Assembly (NCBI RefSeq): GCF_002094855.1
Contig: NZ_ARYN01000010.1
Coordinates: forward strand, 62,001 to 126,000
Source: Zunongwangia atlantica 22II14-10F7
GTDB taxonomy: Bacteria > Bacteroidota > Bacteroidia > Flavobacteriales > Flavobacteriaceae
Reading direction: 5' to 3'
DNA length: 64,000 nt
The notes under the pieces are model-generated. The model saw only the letters and a program-made list of their open reading frames with translations. It was not told where the DNA came from and searched no databases. Shown here one piece after another: positions 15,539 through 22,883 of this stretch. Position numbers and translations under genes: made by a program. How positions within the stretch are numbered: position 1 is the stretch's first letter; every line of letters starts with the position of its first letter.

Positions 15539-16012
15539 ATGAAGAAAATTACCCTAATTTTAATCTTAACACTTAGTCTGTTTTCCTGTAGTATAGGAGA
15601 TGATGAACCTAACGTTTCTTATAGCCCCGTAGGAATTTTAGATGCTACCTTGCCAGAATATTTTGTTATAGACCAGGAATATGAAATTGATATCACTTAC
15701 GATCTTGGAAGTGATTGTAATAGCTTCCATAATTTCGAATATAGTTCAAGACAAGATCCAGAAGATAATTCTGTATTAGAATTTTATGTGAATGCTATCG
15801 TTTCTTTTGATCCAAGCAACACCGCAAATTGCACCGACGATGGTATAACCGAAACAGAGAATTGGACAGAAGATTTTGCAATAAACTCAGATCAATATGA
15901 TACTATCCGGTTTAATTTTCTAAGCGGAAGAAATGAAGATGGTACCGCAGAATATTTAACTATAGATGTTTTAGTGGGCGAACCAGAAGAAACCGAAGAA
16001 CCTACAGAATAA
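15539..16012 (+). CDS. predicted surface lipoprotein, tandem paralogue 2 (unknown function)
   Basis: The 157-residue product is a clear paralogue of the preceding gene: lipoprotein signal peptide with Cys17 followed by SIGDDEPN, two internal cysteines in DCNSF and NCTDD, and the C-terminal run YDTIRFNFLSGRNEDGTAEY, then LTIDVLVGEPEE and a Glu/Pro/Thr tail. The lipobox-proximal acidic residues predict surface display. It has its own copy of the GCAACC-N16-ATCTAA element and a perfect palindromic terminator, so it is probably monocistronic. Function unknown; not recognised beyond this local family. Confidence 0.85.
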   Translation: MKKITLILILTLSLFSCSIGDDEPNVSYSPVGILDATLPEYFVIDQEYEIDITYDLGSDCNSFHNFEYSSRQDPEDNSVLEFYVNAIVSFDPSNTANCTDDGITETENWTEDFAINSDQYDTIRFNFLSGRNEDGTAEYLTIDVLVGEPEETEEPTE

Positions 16013-16040
16013 GCTAATGAAAATACCGTAGTTTTTTCTT

Positions 16041-16073
16041 AAAAGCTGAAATTTTAAAATTTCAGCTTTTTTT
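16041..16073 (+). terminator. terminator of tandem lipoprotein 2
   Basis: AAAAGCTGAAATTTT (16041-16055) is followed directly by its reverse complement (16056-16070) and more T residues. The stem sequence matches that after lipoprotein 1. Confidence 0.85.
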
Positions 16074-16084
16074 ATTTACAACAC

Positions 16085-16112
16085 GCAACCTTTTGGATTT
16101 TAGTGTATCTAA
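16085..16112 (+). promoter_or_regulatory. candidate ECF-sigma promoter P3, third lipoprotein and probably the sigma operon
   Basis: GCAACC (16085-16090), 16 bp, ATCTAA (16107-16112), 33 bases before the ATG. No strong terminator follows the third lipoprotein gene, and no other promoter is evident before the sigma gene, so P3 could also drive the sigma/anti-sigma pair. Confidence 0.6.
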
Positions 16113-16145
16113 AGAATACAAAACACTAAAATATTTTATAGCCTA

Positions 16146-16601
16146 ATGAAAAGATTATTATTAATTTTAGCATGCATCTTTACCCTAACCGGATGCTCAA
16201 TAGACGATGATGGAGCGTCCCTATCTCTTAGCCTTGCTGAAATTACAGATGCCGAAATGCCCGAATATTTTGAAACCGGCGAAGTTTATAGTTTTCCCAT
16301 AAGTTACCTGCCAGATAATGCTTGTGAACAATTTTATGGCTTTGATATAGACCGGGAAATTAATGGTAATGTACGCCACATTTACGTGTTTGCAGTAACC
16401 GCAAGATATGCAGATAGAACAAATTGCGATGATGCAACAGAGCAGGAAAGAGACCTAAGAGATATTGTTATTACCGGAGATGAAAATACCGAATATGTTT
16501 TTCATTTTTGGACTGGCGAAGAAAATGACGAAGCTCAATATTTAGAAATAACTGTTCCCGTTGGTGAACCGGAAGAAACCCAAGAACCAACACAAGAGTG
16601 A
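16146..16601 (+). CDS. predicted surface lipoprotein, tandem paralogue 3 (unknown function)
   Basis: The 151-residue protein is the most divergent of the three paralogues. It has a lipoprotein signal peptide with Cys17 and the acidic run SIDDDGAS, the two internal cysteines (ACEQFYGF and TNCDDAT), and the C-terminal signature EENDEAQYLEITVPVGEPEE, followed by a Gln/Pro/Thr/Glu tail. The short hairpin CCTCAT-GGCA-ATGAGG just after the stop codon has no T run, so transcription probably continues into the ECF sigma gene 71 bases downstream. Surface location is predicted from the acidic export signal; function is unknown. Confidence 0.85.
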   Translation: MKRLLLILACIFTLTGCSIDDDGASLSLSLAEITDAEMPEYFETGEVYSFPISYLPDNACEQFYGFDIDREINGNVRHIYVFAVTARYADRTNCDDATEQERDLRDIVITGDENTEYVFHFWTGEENDEAQYLEITVPVGEPEETQEPTQE

Positions 16602-16638
16602 ACTACCTCATGGCAATGAGGCTTTGAATACCAACTAA
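16599..16638 (+). repeat. divergent CTACCTC element, copy C, with hairpin
   Basis: It starts at the TGA stop of lipoprotein 3 with TGAACTACCTC, the left end of copies A and B, but then differs. CCTCAT (16607-16612), loop GGCA, ATGAGG (16617-16622) form a perfect six-base stem. No T run follows, so it is not a convincing intrinsic terminator. Confidence 0.5.
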
Positions 16639-16672
16639 CGAGTAAACCAACTAAACCAAGCATAATAATTTT

Positions 16673-17215
16673 TTGACGCTAGAAAAGCTCATAAAAAGAT
16701 GTAAGCAAAATGATATTAAGGCGCAGGAAGAACTTTACCGCTTATATGCCGGTAAAATGTTTGGCCTGTGCCTAAAATATTCAGATAGCTATGCGCAGGC
16801 CGAAGACAACCTGCAAGATGGCTTTTTGACCATTTTCGACAAAATTGGGCAGTACAAACACCAGGGCTCTTTTGAAGGTTGGATGAAACGAATAATGATT
16901 AACACCACATTACAGAAATACAGAAAGGAAAAATTATATAGCATAACTAACGAAGATCAAATAGAAGAAACAACGGTAGAATACGAAGAATCTTCGCTGC
17001 CGTTGGATTTTCTACTAAGTATTGTGCAACAGCTGCCGCAACGCTATCGTGAAGTTTTTAACATGTATGTTTTAGACGGTTATTCCCACAAAGAAATTGC
17101 CGAAATTCTACAAATATCTGAAGGAACTTCTAAATCTAATTTATCTAGAGCGCGCAGCTTACTAAAAGAGAATATAGAGAGTAATCAACATAATTCTTCT
17201 GCAAAAACCCTATGA
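16673..17215 (+). CDS. ECF-type RNA polymerase sigma factor (sigma-70 family)
   Basis: The 180-residue protein has sigma region 2 (about 8-90: AQEELYRLYAGKMFGLCLKY and AEDNLQDGFLTIFDKI, then GSFEGWMKRIMINT) and region 4 (about 120-175: LPQRYREVFNMYVLDGYSHK and IAEILQISEGTSKSNLSRAR, the helix-turn-helix for the -35 box). No region 3 or 1.1 is present, so it is an ECF sigma factor. The start is TTG at 16673: an in-frame TAA at 16652 leaves no ATG. It overlaps the anti-sigma gene by ATGA, typical of a coupled sigma/anti-sigma pair. The likely targets are promoters P1-P4; this is inferred. Confidence 0.93.
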   Translation: MTLEKLIKRCKQNDIKAQEELYRLYAGKMFGLCLKYSDSYAQAEDNLQDGFLTIFDKIGQYKHQGSFEGWMKRIMINTTLQKYRKEKLYSITNEDQIEETTVEYEESSLPLDFLLSIVQQLPQRYREVFNMYVLDGYSHKEIAEILQISEGTSKSNLSRARSLLKENIESNQHNSSAKTL

Positions 17216-18699
17216 AAGAGAAAAAGAATATAGACCGACTTTTTCAGGAGAAGTTCAAAGATTTTGAGCAAACTCCAAGAGAGGACGTCTGGAAAAATAT
17301 CGCAGAAAAATTACAGGAAAAACAAGATAAAAAACCTGTAATCTTACCACTTTGGTACAAACTGGGTGGTGTTGCAGCTGTTTTGGCTATAATCCTAGCC
17401 AGTGTTTATTTTTTACAAAATAGCCCTGCAAATTTTACTGAACCCCAAATCACTTTTGATATTGAAGAATCCCAACTTCCTACAATAGAAATGCCTGCGG
17501 ATTCTCCTTTAAATAATGCCAATAAAACATTAGAAGAAATAACCAAAACCTCTAATAAAAGTGCTGAAGAAGCTAAAGAAAATGCAGCTTATTCTAATAA
17601 CGCTGGTGCTGTGGCCAGCCAGAATACTTCAAACGCTTCAGGAATTAATACTTCTACTAAAAATTCAGATTCAGAAAAAACGAACAGAAATTCATCGAAT
17701 ATCGCATCTAATCAGTCAAATAACGACCAGGGATTAGCCATTCTTGAAAATAAAAAGAGTGATAAAAATATCGAAAATCAAGAGATAGAGAATGGCATAA
17801 ACTCTTCAGGAGAAAATTCAGCTAAAAAAACAGAAGATTCTCAAATTGCGGCGGTAGATTCTACCAAAACAAAGGCAGATGAAGATTATGAAAACGCTGT
17901 CGCGATTTTTGAAGAAGCTAAAAAAGACCAATCAACTTCAGAAGAAACAAAAATAGCTTCTAAAGTAGGCAAAGTGAGTATTTCACCCTTTGCAGCACCC
18001 GTTTATTACGATAATTTAGGTAGCGGTAACCCTATAGATCCTTCTTTTGCAGGTAATCAAACCAACAGTGAAGTAACTATGGCATACGGAGTTAAAGTTG
18101 CTTATGCAGTTTCAGAAAAAATAAAAATTCGCTCAGGAATAAACAAAGTGAGCATGAATTACCAAACGCGCGATATTGCTTACAATTATGCGGTAGCTTC
18201 TAGCAGCCTGTCTACAATTAATTACGGTACAGGAGGTGAAAATATTAATATTGCTAGAAATAATGCCTCTAGCTCACCAGCCGATGTAAATAATGACTAT
18301 TTAGAAAATGGTTTTGCATCTATGGTTAATATGCCTAGAGAAAATGGTTCTTTGAATCAGAATTTTGGGTATATCGAAGTTCCGGTAGAAATTGAATACA
18401 ATTTGATCGACAAAAAAGTTGGGCTAAAAGTAATTGGTGGTGCCAGTAGTTTGTTTTTAGATGAAAATTCGGTTAGCGTAAATGGCCAAAACGGTAGCAT
18501 CGAACTTGGTGAATCCAATAATTTAGAAAGCCTAAGTTTTACTACAAATATTGGGATGGGTGTAGATTATCAGTTAAACGATAAGTTTAAACTGAATTTA
18601 GAGCCTACCTTTAAATATCAATTAAACAGTTTTAGCAACACTAGCGGCGTTAATCCTTATTTCTTCGGAATTTATACGGGTTTTAGTTTTGAATTTTAA
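17212..18699 (+). CDS. anti-sigma-like protein fused to an outer-membrane beta-barrel (dual-membrane type)
   Basis: The 495-residue protein has a short cytoplasmic head (IDRLFQEKFKDFEQTPREDV, about 7-35) and one transmembrane helix (about 47-69). An Asn/Ser/Lys/Glu-rich linker of roughly 180 residues follows, then a beta-barrel-like domain (about 250-495) ending in GFSFEF with the terminal Phe of outer-membrane proteins. There is no cleavable signal peptide. This order matches the dual membrane-spanning anti-sigma factors described in Bacteroides, which reach from cytoplasm to outer membrane and affect vesiculation. Its start overlaps the sigma gene by four bases, so it very probably holds that sigma factor inactive. 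Which signal it senses is unknown. Confidence 0.85.
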   Translation: MKEKKNIDRLFQEKFKDFEQTPREDVWKNIAEKLQEKQDKKPVILPLWYKLGGVAAVLAIILASVYFLQNSPANFTEPQITFDIEESQLPTIEMPADSPLNNANKTLEEITKTSNKSAEEAKENAAYSNNAGAVASQNTSNASGINTSTKNSDSEKTNRNSSNIASNQSNNDQGLAILENKKSDKNIENQEIENGINSSGENSAKKTEDSQIAAVDSTKTKADEDYENAVAIFEEAKKDQSTSEETKIASKVGKVSISPFAAPVYYDNLGSGNPIDPSFAGNQTNSEVTMAYGVKVAYAVSEKIKIRSGINKVSMNYQTRDIAYNYAVASSSLSTINYGTGGENINIARNNASSSPADVNNDYLENGFASMVNMPRENGSLNQNFGYIEVPVEIEYNLIDKKVGLKVIGGASSLFLDENSVSVNGQNGSIELGESNNLESLSFTTNIGMGVDYQLNDKFKLNLEPTFKYQLNSFSNTSGVNPYFFGIYTGFSFEF

Positions 18700-18900
18700 T
18701 TCGAAAGTCGAAATCGCTTTTCTAATTCCATTTTCATTTTTGTTGAAATATCAATGAAGCCTGAAAATTATGTTTGACGATCTGTGAGTTGTAATAGTTT
18801 GCCGTTTTCGTCATTCCAAACCTGCAAAACGAAGGCAAGCTTGATACGGATACTCATGATATTCAAAAAATTCAAGCGAACCAAATGCTGAAATTGGATA
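18700..18900. repeat. intergenic region with a REP-like segment and a decayed-looking 29-codon frame (minus, 18857-18768)
   Basis: On the minus strand an ATG at 18857 opens 29 codons ending with TAA at 18768; the frame includes FVLQVWNDENGKLLQLTD. It overlaps CGTCATTCC, the core of a common REP-like Bacteroidota intergenic sequence. An alternative frame of the same DNA also reads openly (NYYNSQIVKHNFQASLIF). Open frames in more than one register, and no start signals, favour a dispersed repeat rather than a gene. Confidence 0.4.
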
Positions 18901-19641
18901 TTATAAGCTAGGATGTTTTAGCTCGTCCAGAATAATTTGATGGGTTTGTTGCTTCAATTCTTTACGCTCTTCCTGAGTTTTACCTTCAGTAGGAATAAAG
19001 TCGTGAATGGTAACACGTAATTTCCCTGGACTGCCCGATAAAAAAGTATATGAAAAACGCTTTTTGGTATCGTGAAAAGTTAACGGAGCAATTGGAATCT
19101 GGTGATCGATAGCCAATTTAAAAGCACCTTCTTTAAATTCGTCTAAAATAATATTTTCGTCATCTGGAACACCACCTTCAGGAAAAATACAAATACTATT
19201 TCCCTGTTTTAATCGTCTTTCAGCTTCATTAAAAACTGCCTGGCGACTTTGCTGACTTTTACGATCTACCAAAATGCAGGTTTTGCGATAGAAAAACCCA
19301 AAAATGGGAATTTTAGCCAGTTCTTTTTTCCCTACAAACACAAAAGGATGGTTAACGGTTGCCAACATTAACATGATGTCCAGCATCGAATAATGATTGG
19401 CCACAAACATATAACTACCATCTTTATCCAGCTTATGGCTACCTTTTGTACGGCGGTAAAAACCCATTCCGAAAATGATGAATTTCCCCCACATCCTGGC
19501 ACAAAAGAAAAATTGAGGATAAAACCGTTCAGCTGAAGTAAAAACAATCAGGATAGGTAACATAAGAATAATAGGCACTACGAGCAAAACGTAGAACCAT
19601 ATTCTCCATACCGCAATAGCAATATTTTTAAAAAATCGCAT
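18901..19641 (-). CDS. plsC: 1-acyl-sn-glycerol-3-phosphate acyltransferase
   Basis: PlsC adds the second acyl chain to lysophosphatidic acid at the inner membrane, giving phosphatidic acid. The protein has an N-terminal hydrophobic helix (about 5-35 from the chosen start), the acyltransferase motif NHYSMLD (H-x4-D), the glycerol-phosphate site FPEGGVP and a later PIAPLTF. The ATG at 19641 (246 residues, MRFFKN...) is preferred to the TTG eight codons upstream because it begins just before the membrane helix. It is convergent with the anti-sigma gene and divergent from trpS. Confidence 0.88.
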   Translation of the reverse strand: MRFFKNIAIAVWRIWFYVLLVVPIILMLPILIVFTSAERFYPQFFFCARMWGKFIIFGMGFYRRTKGSHKLDKDGSYMFVANHYSMLDIMLMLATVNHPFVFVGKKELAKIPIFGFFYRKTCILVDRKSQQSRQAVFNEAERRLKQGNSICIFPEGGVPDDENIILDEFKEGAFKLAIDHQIPIAPLTFHDTKKRFSYTFLSGSPGKLRVTIHDFIPTEGKTQEERKELKQQTHQIILDELKHPSL

Positions 19642-19688
19642 AGATGCCAAAAGTAGTAAATACAATTAAGCGAATTCCACAAAAAAAG

Positions 19689-19696
19689 TACCTTTG
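19689..19696 (+). promoter_or_regulatory. -7 box of trpS
   Basis: TACCTTTG is an exact match to the Bacteroidota -7 consensus TAnnTTTG, 20 bases before the trpS ATG. No good TTTG -33 box is found at the expected distance. Confidence 0.5.
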
Positions 19697-19716
19697 TATA
19701 AAAATTTAATAACTAC

Positions 19717-20685
19717 ATGTCTAGAATACTAACGGGAGTACAAAGTACAGGAACTCCTCATTTAGGAAATTTACTGGGGGCGATTATGCCTGCTATTAAA
19801 ATGGCGAATAGTCCAGAGAATGATTCTTTTATATTTATAGCAGATATGCATTCTTTAACCCAAATTAAAGATGCAGAAACTTTAAGAAATAACACCTACT
19901 CTGTTGCGGCGACCTGGCTTGCCTGCGGTCTTGATATCGAAAAAACCGTTTTTTACAGACAAAGTGATATCCCACAAACCAGTGAACTTACCTGGTACTT
20001 AAGCTGCTTTTTCCCGTATCAAAGACTTACGTTAGCACATTCGTTTAAAGATAAAGCAGATCGTTTAGAAGATGTAAATGCCGGGCTTTTTACATATCCA
20101 ATGCTTATGGCAGCAGATATTCTTTTATATGATGCTGAAATTGTTCCGGTAGGGAAAGACCAGCTACAACATTTAGAAATTACCAGAGATGTTGCTTCTC
20201 GTTTTCACGCAAAAATGGGAGATACCTTTGTAATACCAGAATCCAAGGTTGAAGAAAACACCATGTATGTTCCCGGGACAGATGGTTCTAAAATGAGTAA
20301 ATCGAAAGAAAATACCATTAATATTTTTCAGACCGATAAAAAACTGAGAAAGCAAATTATGGGTATCCAAACCGATAGCACTCCGCTTGAAGAACCTAAA
20401 AACCCAGATACCTGTAATGTTTTCAATATTTATAAATTATTAGGATCTGAGGCTCAAACCGCAGATCTACGCCAAAAATACGAAGCTGGCGGATTTGGTT
20501 ACGGCCATGCAAAACAGGCACTTTTTGAGTTAGTAAAAGAAACTTTTGCCGAGCCACGTGAGAAATACGAATACTACATCAATAATCTTGAAGAAGTAGA
20601 TAAAGCTTTAGCGGTTGGTAAAGAAAAAGCAACTGCTGTAGCGAATGATGTTTTAAAGCGTGTTCGTGAAAAATTAGGATATTAA
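19717..20685 (+). CDS. trpS: tryptophan--tRNA ligase
   Basis: This class I aminoacyl-tRNA synthetase charges tRNA-Trp. The 322-residue protein has the HIGH-type motif TGTPHLGN (11-18) and the KMSKS loop at 192-196, with the tryptophan-binding region GLFTYPMLMAADILLYDA (about 123-140). Length and motifs are standard for the bacterial enzyme. It has its own -7 box and is not obviously in an operon; dprA converges on it with seven bases between the stops. Confidence 0.97.
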   Translation: MSRILTGVQSTGTPHLGNLLGAIMPAIKMANSPENDSFIFIADMHSLTQIKDAETLRNNTYSVAATWLACGLDIEKTVFYRQSDIPQTSELTWYLSCFFPYQRLTLAHSFKDKADRLEDVNAGLFTYPMLMAADILLYDAEIVPVGKDQLQHLEITRDVASRFHAKMGDTFVIPESKVEENTMYVPGTDGSKMSKSKENTINIFQTDKKLRKQIMGIQTDSTPLEEPKNPDTCNVFNIYKLLGSEAQTADLRQKYEAGGFGYGHAKQALFELVKETFAEPREKYEYYINNLEEVDKALAVGKEKATAVANDVLKRVREKLGY

Positions 20686-20692
20686 TTACGAT

Positions 20693-21793
20693 CTAAATTG
20701 CTTCAAATAATTTACCGGGCAAAGGCCTAATTACACCTTTGAGTTCCATATTCAATAAAATTGAAGCGGTTTTAAAAGTTGGGAAATTGCAATAAAGTGC
20801 TATCGTGTCTAATTGTGATTTCCCTTTTTCTTTTAGCTGGTCGTAAATAAGTTGCTCTTCTTCATCCAAATCGATAAATAATTGTTGCTGTACGGGTTTA
20901 ATTTCTTCATCGAGCTTCCAACCCAACATATACACCAAATCGGCTGCACTACTTAACAAATGGGCATTGTTCGATTTAATAAGTGCATTACAGCCTTTAC
21001 TATATTTATCGCCCGGTCTTCCCGGCACCGCAAAAACTTCACGATTATAAGAATTTGCGATATCTGCAGTTACTAAACTTCCGCCCTTCTCTGCACTTTC
21101 AATCACTACGGTAGCTTCACTTAAACCTGCAATAATTCGGTTTCGTTTCAAAAAGTTATTGCGATCAAATGAATCGCTACTCCAAAAATCGCTAAAAAAG
21201 CCACCATTTTTTAAAACCTCATCAACATATTTTGCGTGCACTTTTGGGTAAACTTGATCTAAACCATGCGCCAAACATCCAATTGTTTGCAGATTATGAG
21301 TCATAGCAGCCCGATGGGCCGCGATATCTACTCCGTACGCAAAACCCGAAACAATTACAGGATCTAGCGGACTCAATTCTTCTATAAACTCTTCTACAAA
21401 TGCTTTCCCGGCACTTGTGATCTTTCGGGTACCTACAATACTTATAAGTCGGCGATTTTGAAGTTTAATAGTTCCTTTAGAAAACAGCAAAATGGGCGAA
21501 TCGTGACAATGCTTTAATTTTTCAGGATAATTTTCATCTAAAAAATAATGAGTTTCTAATTGCTCATTTTCGATAAATTCGAGCTCCTTTTCTGCCGCTT
21601 CAAAGTTCGCTGGATCCAGCAGGCCTTTCAGTTTAAGCTCGCCTATACCCTCGATTTTCAATAAATTTTGTCGCTTTTCTTTAAAAATTGCCTCAGCACT
21701 CCCTAATCTTGCTATTAGTTTCTTCGCTGTTCTATCGCCCAGATTAGAAGCTCTTTGCAAGGCCAGTACATATCTTAGATCATTACTATTCAT
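20693..21793 (-). CDS. dprA: DNA-processing protein DprA
   Basis: DprA binds incoming single-stranded DNA and loads RecA during natural transformation. The 366-residue protein has an N-terminal helix-hairpin-helix-like region (LLKIEGIGELKLKGLL) and the Rossmann-like core with ISIVGTRKIT, VSGFAYGVDIAAHRAA and IGCLAHGLDQVYP, then EKGGSLVTADIANSYNREVF and AVPGRPGDKYSKGCNALI. A C-terminal winged-helix domain of about 70 residues completes it. All parts are present and intact. The gene is widespread, so its presence does not by itself show competence. Confidence 0.95.
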   Translation of the reverse strand: MNSNDLRYVLALQRASNLGDRTAKKLIARLGSAEAIFKEKRQNLLKIEGIGELKLKGLLDPANFEAAEKELEFIENEQLETHYFLDENYPEKLKHCHDSPILLFSKGTIKLQNRRLISIVGTRKITSAGKAFVEEFIEELSPLDPVIVSGFAYGVDIAAHRAAMTHNLQTIGCLAHGLDQVYPKVHAKYVDEVLKNGGFFSDFWSSDSFDRNNFLKRNRIIAGLSEATVVIESAEKGGSLVTADIANSYNREVFAVPGRPGDKYSKGCNALIKSNNAHLLSSAADLVYMLGWKLDEEIKPVQQQLFIDLDEEEQLIYDQLKEKGKSQLDTIALYCNFPTFKTASILLNMELKGVIRPLPGKLFEAI

Positions 21794-21877
21794 CCCATCG
21801 CTTTCGACTAAAATTACACAAAAAAAGATTTGTTAATAAAATTTGTTTCCCTATTTTTATATACTTCACATTCCTCT

Positions 21878-21885
21878 TATTTTTG
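21878..21885 (+). promoter_or_regulatory. -7 box immediately before the SPOR-protein start codon
   Basis: TATTTTTG matches TAnnTTTG and ends only five bases before the ATG at 21891. A normal start site would fall at or near the ATG, so this message may be leaderless. It also argues against any longer version of the protein starting at 21843. Confidence 0.5.
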
Positions 21886-21890
21886 CAATT

Positions 21891-22826
21891 ATGAAAATAG
21901 CTAACTACATACAGGATTTACTTTACCGCTACGAATGCGTTATCGTACCGGGATTTGGTGCATTTTTATCTCAAAGAGAATCTGCTTTTATCGATGCAGA
22001 AACCAATAATCTTTACCCACCAAAAAAGACTGTATCCTTTAACCGTCAATTAGTTAAAAACGACGGATTGTTAGCCAATTACATCGCAGATGCTGAAAAT
22101 ATTAACTATACAACAGCGTTAAATAAGATTTCCGATTTTGTACATCAGCTGGAAAATTCTCTAAAAGAAAATGATAAAGCTGAAATCGCCAATGTTGGTG
22201 AATTCACTGTTTCTGAAGATTATACGCTTCAATTCGAGCCTTTTAATAAAGTAAATTACCTGGCTGATTCTTTCGGACTGGATGTGGTTCATTCAGCAAA
22301 AATTCAGCGTGAAGTTTACAAATCTCAGGTTCAGAAGATCGAAGAAAAAGCACCAATTCACTTCACTCCTGAGCGTAGAAGCCGCAAAGCTGCATTTCTT
22401 AAATACGCCGCAGTAGGAATTCTTGCTATTGGTTTATCTGGTGTTGCTGGTTTAAATATTTATAGCAATCAGGTGGCTGAACATAATATTGCTGAACAAC
22501 AGGAAGCTGAAAACCAGTTACAACAACAAATTCAGGAAGCTACTTTTGTGATCGACAATCCACTACCGGCCATTACTTTTAACGTAGAAAAACAACCTGG
22601 TAATTTTCACCTTGTTGCGGGAGCGTTTAGAGTAGAAGAAAATGCCGAGAAAAAGATGGAAGAACTCAAAGAAGAAGGTTATAAAGCCCGACTAATAGGC
22701 GCTAATAAATACGGACTTCATCAGGTTGTTTTTTCTAGCCATAAAACCAGACGAGATGCGGTAAACGCATTAAATAAACTGAAAAGGGAAAATCAAGCTG
22801 CCTGGTTACTGGTACAGGAACTTTAA
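21891..22826 (+). CDS. HU-like/SPOR-domain membrane protein
   Basis: The 311-residue protein has an N-terminal bacterial CCDC81/HU-like region (MKIANYIQDLLYRYECVIVP and onward, about 1-130), a single transmembrane helix (about 171-191), a Gln/Glu-rich linker and a C-terminal SPOR domain (about 230-311, GNFHLVAGAFRVEENAEKKM). SPOR domains bind denuded septal peptidoglycan, so this protein probably links the cytoplasm, maybe DNA or a cytoskeletal partner through the HU-like part, to the division site. The ATG at 21891 is chosen because the promoter box ends five bases upstream and the family begins here. It is divergent from dprA. Confidence 0.82.
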   Translation: MKIANYIQDLLYRYECVIVPGFGAFLSQRESAFIDAETNNLYPPKKTVSFNRQLVKNDGLLANYIADAENINYTTALNKISDFVHQLENSLKENDKAEIANVGEFTVSEDYTLQFEPFNKVNYLADSFGLDVVHSAKIQREVYKSQVQKIEEKAPIHFTPERRSRKAAFLKYAAVGILAIGLSGVAGLNIYSNQVAEHNIAEQQEAENQLQQQIQEATFVIDNPLPAITFNVEKQPGNFHLVAGAFRVEENAEKKMEELKEEGYKARLIGANKYGLHQVVFSSHKTRRDAVNALNKLKRENQAAWLLVQEL

Positions 22827-22883
22827 TCTTTTTTTAGTGATATTTAGCTAAAAGCTCACTATTATTGCCAAAAATTGGCAAAT

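Noticed and set aside
16607-16622. Hairpin after lipoprotein 3 as an intrinsic terminator
   Set aside because: The stem has six base pairs and is followed by CTTTGAATACC, not by a T run, unlike the true terminators after lipoproteins 1 and 2.
21843-21890. Upstream N-terminal extension of the SPOR protein beginning at 21843
   Set aside because: The extension would include the -7 box TATTTTTG and has no family similarity; the ATG at 21891 fits the family start.
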